A program made the position numbers and the translations under genes. DNA of 64,000 bases from assembly GCA_963969345.1 (NCBI GenBank), contig OZ017770.1:1993246-2057245 (forward strand), in the 5' to 3' direction. The stretch comes from Turbatrix aceti (taxonomy: Eukaryota; Nematoda; Chromadorea; Rhabditida; Panagrolaimidae). Shown here in pieces: positions 27,276-36,709 of the stretch. The notes below the pieces were generated by a model. It was not told the DNA's origin. It worked only from the letters and a program-made list of their open reading frames with translations, and did not search any database. Numbering within the stretch: position 1 is the first letter of the stretch; every line of letters begins with the position of its first letter.

Positions 27276-29534
27276 ATGCGCCGCAAAAAAAATTTATCGC
27301 TTGTCTCAGAGCCAAGAGTTGCATTTTTAAGGACGGTTTGCTGTATGATATTCCTTCTATTTCCCTACGCAGCAGCAGATGGAGCTAATCATGACCAAGA
27401 TAGCGCCAGCAGCAGCGAGAACAGTGATTCGTACTCTGACTTTGCGCAGGCGTCGAATGAGACAGAAGAGAATGAATGCGAAGTCCAGCTGCTGCAATTC
27501 TTGGTAAGAATGCCTTCTGCAAAATTTAAAACTAATTTTTACGTTTAGGATTTCAAAATGATATTCGTGGGCTGCATTGGCACCTGTATTGCCGTAATTT
27601 CGATAGTGCACAATGCTCTGTTGTTTCTGACGTTTGTCTCGTCACCGCTATTACGGCGTAGAAATCTTACGTATCTGACGTGCCTTAGTCTCTGTGATAT
27701 TGTTATTGCCATCTTTTACATTGCAATAATGAGTGTTCAAGTAAGTTTACTTCCTTTTTTGTTTACACAGTGTCTAAATATATTTCGATTTCACTGAACC
27801 TATTTAGGTCTATGCGGAGTACTTCGAAGTCATGTCATTATACACCCTATGGCATAATCACCTTAACATTGCATTTGCGGTGTCAAATGTGACGTTTACG
27901 ATCGCCTCGTTTTTGCTTGTCTGTGCCACGTTTGAACGCTACTTACAAACGATACGTTCCGGGTAAGTAGGTGCCAGACAGAACTTGTCTGACAATATCT
28001 TCTTCTGCCACTTGCACTTGCAAAGAAGCAAAGTAGAAATAAAAATGAGGCGACAACACATTCTCAAATTTTCAGTGCCGGCGTGTTGCTACAGTGGATG
28101 TCAGAACACAGAGCCATCGGAGTCATGCTTTCCATCCTTGGCGGCATTATTTTTCGAGGCACAATATTCTTCGAAATTGAGGTGCGTTCTTCGCATAGGG
28201 TTAAAATATATGCAAATGAATATTTTTAAGATATATCACAAGCCTCAGTGCACGGGATTTGCATCTATGGGTGTTACGCTAAGCAGCCTTCTTCTCAATC
28301 CTTATTACGATTTTTTTCGATTCTGGGTACGACGCATAGCTACAATATTTGTGCCATTTTTTGTCTTAGCATACTGTAATGCAATGATTGTGTACAGTCT
28401 GCAGGCAAATGACAGAGACAGAATGATTAAAACTCTCATCTTACACATGACAATGGGTCACAGGTAAGTACACCCGGAAATAAAAAACACGTAACTAAAT
28501 TATTCATCTATTTTTGCAATTTAAGCGGTGAGATTACGCGACTTCGGTCGAGGGTAAAAGCTGCAACACGTATGCTCATCATGGTGGTGACGTGCTACCT
28601 CTACGCAAACATCATTGATGTCATAATCGCATTCCTTGAGTATACCGCACCTAAAATCCTCGAACGCTTTGATGGGATTTATACGGTTTCAACGGATGTC
28701 TCTTCTATGCTGTCTATTTTGAGTTCATTAGTGCGATTGCCTATTTACATTGCTAACGACAAGCTTATCCGCCAAGAGGTATGTTTTTTGATTTACTCAA
28801 ACAGCAGAAAACAGAGACTTTCAGATTCGTCATCAAATGTGCCGAATTTGTGGATATTTTGGGTGCTGTAGAATTGAAAAGCCATTATCCTTTGAAAAGA
28901 GAAATGCCATTCTGGAACAAAATGAGCTGTCACCGTTTTCAAATCAGAATTCGGTTTCGGTTAACAACAACAATACCCTGCGTACGACGACAGACCAACA
29001 AAAGTAAGAACTTTTTTCTGTGATGTCAGAAAAATTGATAAATGCTCATTTTTACCCTCTAAATTAATTTTTGCTCTTTACAGAAGAACGGGTTCTGGTA
29101 TTGGTTCATTGATACTTGCGAGAGCATCGGTTGTCTCGTCTACAAATGCTGTCAACATAAATGTTCAAAAGTGCACTGAATTATACGAACAAGCTATGGC
29201 TCGGCATCGCAACCGCACATCCCTGGAATCTAGTCTGCCATCAGATGAAATGGAGCAGCTTGTATGCTACGATCCCCAGGGACCATTCGAAGAAGAATCC
29301 TTTGAGCCTTCGAGTAGCGGCTGCGCCTATGCGCTTGCCGAGCACGGAATGTTCTTCGTCAACGAGCAGTGCCAAAACAAACAACCCTACGTAAAACGAT
29401 CTTTTGACTCATCAAGGCATCAATTGACGACGCCGAGCAACTCAACCAGAAATTCAGGTGTTCAGAGTATTGTGTACTTGGGTAAAGTGAAGAAAAATCC
29501 CGATAATTTAAAAACGTGGTCCAGTGTTATATGA
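27276..29534 (+). CDS. Class A (rhodopsin-type) GPCR, likely neuropeptide receptor
   Basis: Eight exons: 27276-27503, 27549-27740, 27808-27962, 28076-28181, 28231-28463, 28526-28778, 28825-29003, 29084-29534; phases join to 598 aa. An N-terminal hydrophobic segment (about 18-34) fits a signal peptide. An acidic, Ser-rich ectodomain and seven hydrophobic segments follow. TM2 contains LSLCDIVIA, the TM3 end reads FERY in place of DRY, and TM7 ends RLPIY in place of NPxxY. These variants are common in nematode FMRFamide-peptide-type receptors, but the ligand is inference. The cytoplasmic tail is long (about 200 residues) with a Cys pair (CC) after TM7 that could be palmitoylated. The ATG sits 1 nt after the acceptor TTTTTTCAG, strongly suggesting a trans-spliced leader. 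Confidence 0.85.
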
Positions 29535-29561
29535 TGTTATTTTTGGTATTACAGTGGTATA

Positions 29562-29567
29562 AATAAA
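29562..29567 (+). terminator. AATAAA poly(A) signal of the GPCR gene
   Basis: Canonical hexamer 27 nt after the stop codon. It implies a very short 3' UTR. Confidence 0.65.
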
Positions 29568-30388
29568 ACATTACGCTTATAGCCAAGGAAGGAGAAAGTC
29601 ATTGTAGCTCAAAAACCGGTGGTAAAAAAGTGCACGCATCACTGCCTAGAGTGCAATGTATGCAGCTTAACCCATTTGCAAGAATGGATGCGCTTCTTCG
29701 AAGCACAATACACAAAATGCGTGCAAAGTACGGCAATAGAAATCACTGAACGCGGTATTCCAAAGAACTCGTTAAAAATATTTACTTCCTAATGTTATTT
29801 TTAATTTGATACCAGTCAACTGTCGCTCATATTCACACCCGTCGCTTGGAGCAAATCAAAATCCCATTATCTCTCAGAGAAGTCCGAGCACCGATCGTTC
29901 ATTCGTTCTGCGTGGTAGGTGTCAATCAATCTAGAGGGATGATTTTAAACACGCGATGTATTATTAGTCAAAGGGTAATGTGAAATACAGGGGGTAAATA
30001 AATTACGCTCTATTATTTGTCATGAGAGTAAATATGAGAGCTTCAACGGGTGTTGACGCCTACCAAAAATGCAACAACACGAGTGAAAAAATCAATTTGA
30101 AGTTCTACGCGAATGAAAAAAGTTAGCAAAAGAAAGAAGATACGAACGAAGAACTAACTATCTTCAGTGTGCACTGTCTGCCAATAAAGTACGGATCCTG
30201 CCATTTTTTTTGTGTGCACTTCTCCTCCTGCTAAATTGCAATAATGTCGTCTATCCATGGTTTTGTCGCCCACCGGTGCGTCTGATTTTTTCCCCGCGCT
30301 GTCTCGGTGACCTAGCACAGGAACAAGCGCATCAATTGAACAACATTGCGCTCACAAAGCGAGTCATTCCCCATCAAGACGTGGCGTT
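29568..30388. other. Intergenic region between GPCR and hAT elements
   Basis: No coding exon, RNA gene or repeat was recognised. It ends in the 8-bp target site of the transposon pair. The promoter of the first SLC22 gene probably lies here, now separated from its start codon by the insertions. Confidence 0.5.
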
Positions 30389-30396
30389 ATCGCAAC

Positions 30397-30789
30397 CAGT
30401 GTTCCGCTCTGGCCAAAATCGACTCTCGACTCTCGACTCTGACTCAGAGTCGAGAGTCGAGAGTCGAAAGAGTCGACTCTTTCGACTCCGACTCCCAGAA
30501 TCGACTCTTTGACTCCGAGTTAAAATAGGTTCACAAAAAATGCATCAATAAACGCCTAAAACTGCGTGGTTTCATCTTTAACGAGTTTTTATTTTACAAA
30601 ATCAAACATTTGGCATCAAAATGGCTATAAAAGTGTATTTTTTTCAAAAATTTTCATCAAAGAGTCGACTCCAAAGAGTCAAAAGGTCATTTTGTAAAAT
30701 CGACTCTCGACTCTGACTCTGACTCTCGACTCTCAGAGTCAGAGTCAGAGTCAAAGAGTCGACTCTGAGTCGGAGTCAGCGGAACACTG
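30397..30789 (+). mobile_element. Non-autonomous hAT-type element A (393 bp)
   Basis: Terminal inverted repeats are 12 bp and perfect: CAGTGTTCCGCT at the left and its reverse complement AGCGGAACACTG at the right. ATCGCAAC stands on both sides (30389-30396 and 30790-30797) as an 8-bp target-site duplication. An 8-bp TSD with CAG-starting TIRs is the hAT-superfamily hallmark. The interior has no transposase and is dominated by GACTCT/AGAGTC tandem words arranged as palindromes at both ends, as expected for subterminal transposase-binding repeats. It must be mobilised in trans. Confidence 0.88.
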
Positions 30790-30797
30790 ATCGCAAC

Positions 30798-31336
30798 CAG
30801 AGTTGTTCGATGCTCACCAAATTGCTCCTGCTCACTGCTCGCTCCTGCTCAGCTCACGAGCGCGAGCGGAGCGAGCGCGAAAAATTGGAGTGCTCAATGA
30901 GCATGAGCAGAGCGAGCACGAAAAATTGAATTGCTCAAAGAGCGTGAGCAGAGCGAGCAAGAGAAATTTTTAAAATGAGCACTGCTCACTATAAATTTAG
31001 TGCTACAAATACTAAAATACTGGTAATTTCGACCAAAAACACGATGTTGGGGGTATCTCCAAGGAGTATACGGTCTTTCTTTTAGTGAGGAACTGAATTT
31101 TGGCTCAAAATTCACTTTTTTTTGTGTGAGCCATGTTCGCTCATTGCTCGCTCTTGCTCAACTCACGAGCGTGAGCAGAGCAAGAGCAAAGGATCTGAGA
31201 ATAAAAGAGCGCGAGCGGAGCGAGCGCGAAAATTTTAGGAACTCAAAGAGCATGAGCAGAGCGAGCACGGAAAATTGAATTGCTCAAAGAGCGCGAGCAG
31301 AGCGAGCACTGAAAATTGTCGAATTGAACAACTCTG
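30798..31336 (+). mobile_element. Non-autonomous hAT-type element B, copy 1 (539 bp)
   Basis: The termini CAGAGTTGTTC and GAACAACTCTG form an 11-bp inverted repeat. The flanks are ATCGCAAC at 30790-30797 and 31337-31344, so it shares one TSD copy with element A. The interior carries many subterminal words of the type GAGCRNGAGCRGAGCGAGC in both orientations around an AT-rich core. A second full-length copy of identical length lies at 45513-46051. By eye I count about eleven substitutions and no indel, about 98% identity. It encodes no transposase. It ends 58 bp before the ATG of the first SLC22 gene. Confidence 0.92.
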
Positions 31337-31394
31337 ATCGCAACTCGTTGTCCAAAAGCGTCTAGTTGGTTCATTGCCGGCAAAGAATCAAACC

Positions 31395-33615
31395 ATGAAG
31401 TTCGACGAGTTTGTGGCCACATATGCTAGTCGTCTTGGATCCTATCAAAAGCTTCAATTTGTACTGGTCATTCTTCCTACCCTGTTCTGTGCTTTCCACA
31501 GTCTTTCGTGGACATTCATCGCCCCTAACTTGGCTCATCGCTGTCGGCTTGAATCAGAACTCGATGTAGAGCAGCCGGCTTACGACATCGGTCAGACTCC
31601 GCTGATTAAGGGATGCGAAGATAAGGAAGATTGCGTCTATGAAAGCTGCTCATTGGCGGACGGGCAGTATTGTCCAAATGGATTTGTTTACAAAGATTAT
31701 TCTCGATACACCGCCGTCGAACGAGTGAGTTTGAAAAACATTTACACAAAAAAATATAAAGAAAAATTTTTTTAGTGGGATCTCGTTTGCAACGGGCATA
31801 TCCTAAAACCGGTGGTTCAGTCTGCCTACTACCTGGGTCAATTTATCGGGTCTTCTGTTTTTGGATTTTTGGGTGACAGGTAAATATTATTTTTTATTCA
31901 AAAAATATTTTTATATTTTTTTAAATATTTTTTAGAATTGGTCGGCAAAAAGTCTTGTTGTCAGCCATTTTCATTCAATTTGTTTCGGGTGTCTGCATGG
32001 CGCTTTCCCCCACCTGGTGGATCTACGCCACTGCTCGAGCTTTTACCGGTGCTGCGCATTCTGGCATCTTCATGACCGCTGTCGTCCTAGGCATGGAGCT
32101 CGTCGGCCCCAAGTACCGCAGCTTGGCTTCGGTCTTTGCAGGTGCATTCTTCAGCGTTGGTCAGATTATTCTAGGTTCTATTGCCTACTTTGTATCTGAC
32201 TACCGAGCCCTGCAGCTGGCCATCACGCTGCCGACGATATTCATGCTTCCCTACATCTGGTACGTGTACCAAAAAAAGTTTTTGTGGTAAAAATTTTTTT
32301 AGTATCATCCCAGAAAGCACTCGCTGGCTTCTTTCTCAGAAGGAGTACAAAAAGGCTGACAAACTCATGCGCGAGCTGGCGATTCAGAGCAACAACGAAT
32401 TGCCTACGGAATGGTGGTCAATGATCGACACTGAAACAGTTCCTGACGGTGAAAAGCAAGAAAAGAAACACTACGGCGACCTCCTGAAAACCCCAAAGGT
32501 GCGGGCACGTACTTTGGTGCTTTTTTTCTGCTGGCCCGTCGTCTCAATGGCTTACTATGGAATGTCCATGAAGCCAGATCTCCTTGGAAACAATCCGTAT
32601 GTGAACTTCATCGCAGGTGGCATGTTTGAGATTCCGGCTTCACTGTTCATGCTTTTTACGGTTGATCGACTGGGACGTCGACCTCTCCTCATCGGTGGAC
32701 TCATCGTTGCCGGCATCACGCTGCTCTCCAACACTGTGCTCACGGCTGAAACGCTTTCCTTCATCCCGACCATTCAGTTCCTCGTCAGTAAAGCTTCCAT
32801 GACCCTTGTATACTCCACAATCTACGCATATACTCCTGAGCTCTTCCCGACCGAGATCCGCAACATGGCCGTTGGCGGTTGCTCCATGATTGCTCGCTTC
32901 GGTGCTAGCTCCGCTTCATTCATGGTTATGTATTTGGTAAGTGGTTTTAACAGGCCATAAGGCTACCAAAATGATTGCCATTGTGTCAAAAAAAATTCGC
33001 CGCGTTTGTTTAATTTTTTTTTCTCCCGAAAACAAAACAACCAAATTTCTGATTTTTACAGCGCGTTTTTTCTCTTTTCCTGTTTGTCAAAAACGAGATG
33101 ACTTCGTGTTTCCAGAATATAATGATTGTAAGATAGCGTAAAAAATCACAACACGCGTACAATTTTTTCAGGCAATAATGGTAGTAGGGTGCATTATTTT
33201 TTATGAGCGAGTGTTTGAATGAGCCGCATAATAATTAAGCGTTTTGCGCTCCCCATCCTTTTTCAGTGATTCATGTTAACAAGGTACCAACCACTTTTAA
33301 AATGTAAAATTCCCCCAAATCCTGACTATTTACTTAGGATGATTCAAAAAAAAGGAGAAAAATAAACAAAAAGATGTCCGTTTTTTCCATACATCTGGTT
33401 TTTAGGTTGAGGTCTATGGCCGCAACGTTATTACAATTCCCTTTGGCTCGCTTGTTATCGCGGCTGCCATCCTCATTCGCCTCACTTTGCCAGAAACTAT
33501 GGGCACTGCTTTGCCCGAGACAATCCGCGAACTTGAAAGCGGTGGATCGACCGCACAAGCGGCTACCAAGAAGGAAATTAAACCGCTTGTTCAGGAAAAA
33601 GAAGATAGTCTCTAG
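31395..33615 (+). CDS. SLC22-type organic cation/anion transporter (MFS), first of pair
   Basis: Five exons: 31395-31724, 31776-31879, 31936-32259, 32303-32936, 33406-33615; 533 aa, typical of SLC22. It is a plasma-membrane carrier of the major facilitator superfamily moving small organic ions. Seen: TM1 (about 25-45), a large Cys-rich extracellular loop (about 50-110), WDLVC before TM2, MFS motif A as GDRIGRQK in loop 2-3, PESTRWLLS after TM6 (the SLC22 signature), DRLGRRP in loop 8-9, YTPELFPTEIRN near TM11, and LPET after TM12. The tail is charged. The last intron is 469 bp. Substrate cannot be told from sequence. The second paralogue follows after 121 bp with the same intron phases. Two hAT elements end just upstream. 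Confidence 0.92.
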
Positions 33616-33736
33616 TCCTGTACTATCGTTGTTTTCACTTTTCTATCGCTATTATCACTCCGTATATCATGAAGACGTATTATATTGACATGTTGCATTT
33701 ATTCGTGCTATTAATTAATAAAAAATCCTTACAGCC
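33616..33736 (+). promoter_or_regulatory. Operon-like intercistronic region with poly(A) signal and splice acceptor
   Basis: Only 121 bp separate the first SLC22 stop from the second ATG. It contains AATAAA at 33717-33722 and the acceptor TCCTTACAG ending 2 nt before the ATG at 33737. This order (stop, about 100 bp, poly(A) signal, trans-splice acceptor, ATG) is the layout of nematode operon junctions. Whether an SL2-type leader is used is inference. Confidence 0.6.
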
Positions 33737-35620
33737 ATGACTACGCCTGCATATCCCACGCTACCGCCTGTAGCAAGTGAGCCAAAGCTTAAATTTGAGG
33801 AATTTATCAAAAAATATCTCAATGACAGCGGGAAATTCCAGTATATGTTGTTAATTATCTGGGCTATGCCGTGCATTATCCCAAGCTTAAACCTGATGAG
33901 TTGGACACTCGCGACATCCGAGCACGTTCAGTTCACTTGTAAATCGGGTGGAAATGAGAGCGTACTTACGGACACGGCAAAGAATTGCCACTGTGAAGAC
34001 GGTCGGGTTTATCTCACCGACGACGTTTCCTTTCGAGCGGTTTCCCAGGTAATAAGCCTTGCACAAGAAGCAAAAATCCGATAATTAGCTAACGATTTTA
34101 TAGTTTGACTTGGTATGCGAACGCCACTACCTCATTGCACTGGTACAAAGCTCGTACTACCTTGGCCAGATGATAGGCTCCATAGCCCTGGCCTTATTAT
34201 CAGATGGGTAATTAAACCATGACACAAATTAATTAATGACAAACATAAAAACACAAAATTACAGCTATGGTCGGCTAACTGCATTCCGAGCAACGGCAAT
34301 CATCGCAATCTACGCAGGAACATGGATGATGGTTCCTCTCGGTGTGTACTCGTACATGCTCGGCCGCATTATCCTTGGTTTCTGCCACTACGGACTGTTT
34401 TCCATTCCTGTGGTGTTGGCAATGGAATTCATGAGTCCATCTTTGAGAAAGTTTGCAACCCTGGGAGCAGGATGCTTCTTTTCCGTCGGACAAATGATTC
34501 TCGGTGGTTTTGCTCTACTTAGGTGGAAGTTTCTGCATTTCCAGTTGTTGATTTATTTCCCCGCTTTACTGACCATCGTTCCCCTATTGTAAGTCATCAA
34601 ATAGCCAATCAGTGCCAAAAAATGACAACTTTAGACTCGGATTTGAAAGCCCTCGCTGGTTGCTGTACCAGAAGCGGTACAACGAAGTCCTCAAGGTCTT
34701 CCAGGGCATGGCCAAGTGGAACCAGAAAAAGGTGCCTTCTGACTGGCTAAACATCATCCACCTTCCCGAAGAAAAGCATGCCCAAAACAAGGCCAGTCCC
34801 CTCGAGCTATTTACCGATCCTCATATCCGCAAGCGAACTCTTGTCATCATGGCGCTCTGGCCTGTCGTCTCGATGATGTACTACGGCATGTCCACCAAGA
34901 TGGACCTCTTCGGTGGCGACCTCTATTTGAACTTTATCCTTGGAGCATTCTTTGAAATCCCGGCCAACTTGACGCTCATCTTTGTCATAGATAGAAGCAG
35001 AAATCTGACCACGGTCATCACTTTAGTGCTTAGCTCGCTTTGCATAGGGTCTAATTACTTCATAACCGACAGCGGTGAGTCAAACTACTTTTTTTATATA
35101 ACTAAGTTTAAATAGCAAATTATTTATAACTTGTGCGTTTGTAATATTTTAGTACCAGCCGTCGTTGCAATCCTTCAAATGCTACTGGCCAGAGGGTTTA
35201 TTACAATGACATATGCCTCGATTTACACTTATACCCCCGAGCTTTTCCCGACTGCCCTGCGAACCAGCGCCGTCGGCCTTGCGTCATGCTTCGCTCGTAT
35301 TGGCGGAATTTTTGCATCATTTTTAGCCCTACACCTGGTAAGCGACAGGGAATGAGTGACAAGGAACGAAACGAAAAAAATTGCAGGTCAGGTTATATGG
35401 CAAGGAAGTTGTGATCTTTCCATTTGCCTCTCTCGGCCTCCTAGCCGCAACCCTTGTGTTCTTTACTCTGCCCGAAACAGCGGGTTCAACTCTCTTGGAG
35501 ACAATTCGTGACGTCGATGAGAGCGATGAGCCAGTCCCTGTCGATCGACACGAGTTGCGACCACTCCGCGAAAATGATATTGAGAACCAAAACAGCCATC
35601 ATAAGCCAAAACCAGAATAA
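33737..35620 (+). CDS. SLC22-type transporter, second of tandem pair
   Basis: Six exons: 33737-34048, 34104-34207, 34265-34588, 34635-35074, 35153-35337, 35387-35620; 532 aa. It follows the first paralogue throughout: FDLVC before TM2, ESPRWLLYQKRY after TM6, WPVVSMMYYGMS in TM7, YTPELFPTALRT near TM11, LPET after TM12. Four introns are at the same positions and phases as in the first gene. A fifth (35075-35152) has no counterpart there, so it was gained here or lost in the first copy. Both copies of MFS motif A are degraded: loop 2-3 reads SDGYGRLT instead of GDRIGRQK, and loop 8-9 reads DRSRNLTT instead of DRLGRRP. The reading frame is intact, so it is probably functional with altered gating or substrate range (inference). 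Confidence 0.9.
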
Positions 35621-36709
35621 CCCCACGGCAAACAAAGCTCAATGCAGGAGGAGGAGGATTTAGTCAACATTGTTGTTTCATTTTTGCATATTTTTCCTAC
35701 AGTTTTGCAACACAGATCACATAAAATCGACTTACCAATACCATGCTGCCAGAGTTGCATAAAAAGATTACGAGTGCAACCCCGTGACAAAAGTCTAAAC
35801 GCCATATTTAGATTCAAGTCATCAAAAAAGGGAGAAATGACTCAACGACAGCGCTTTTTTTCTCCGCAAAAAAACAATGAGGCAACTGGTCTCAGCGCGA
35901 CGTCGATGTTTGTTGATGCCTTGTGCTTTTATAAGTTAGGTGATCCTTTTGCTTCACGGCTAGTGCTTTGTAGTGTCATTGGTCGCTGATTTTTGTTACT
36001 TGATAGACAATCTTCCTGTCAGTTATGTTTATGGAACACACCTGCAAGGTTGGTTGACAACTGATTTTTTTCGCTTTTTTTCTGTCTTACGGTTGAATGC
36101 CTGCTTTTTCTTCCGGCACTGTTTCTTTATATGTTAAAAAAATTAATTCAGCGTTAAATTTGAAAGCCGAATCAGCCAAGTGCTCCGAGCTTAACACGAT
36201 TTAATGTCATGTCAGTTCACCTCACTGTTTCGCACAGCTTGAGGCGTAGTAATAGTTTTTTTCTTTTTTTGGCCGAGGTATTTTCAAAACTTATTTGGGA
36301 TGACTACGATAGTTTTTTGCTTTCCGAATATGGAAAATATATATATAGCTGGAAACACCTCGTTAAAGAAAACAAGCTCGTTCCTTTTTTCATCGGGCGT
36401 GTAAAACAGCTAATTGAGGATAGGAGTGCTCGCTCGCTCGGTTAGGTGGGGTAAAAGCATAAGTTGAACAATGTTAAAATAAAACCCTAACGGCGTTCGC
36501 CTTTTCTTTTATGTTGTCTGGCATATATTTGTTGTTTGTGGTAGTACGTACTGTGTATAACCTAGCTCGGACATTCGTGGGTTGACTCTTGTGGATTGCT
36601 ACTTTGCTTCAGCTTGTCTCCTTAATGCAGCAGCTCCTTGACTGGTCAATATAGTCTCATATACGCAGAGGATATCGCTTACAACAAAGACATTTTTCTT
36701 CCATCAATC
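35621..36709. other. Intergenic region between SLC22 pair and NAPRT
   Basis: No coding exon was recognised on either strand; open frames are short and lack family features. It presumably contains the second SLC22 3' UTR and the NAPRT promoter. Confidence 0.5.

Larger units (their letters stand above)
30389..31344. repeat. Three copies of the 8-bp target site ATCGCAAC
   Basis: ATCGCAAC is present at 30389-30396, 30790-30797 and 31337-31344: left of element A, between A and B, and right of B. The reconstructed empty site is GCGTT-ATCGCAAC-TCGTT. The pattern fits insertion of the second element exactly into a TSD left by the first. Confidence 0.92.
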
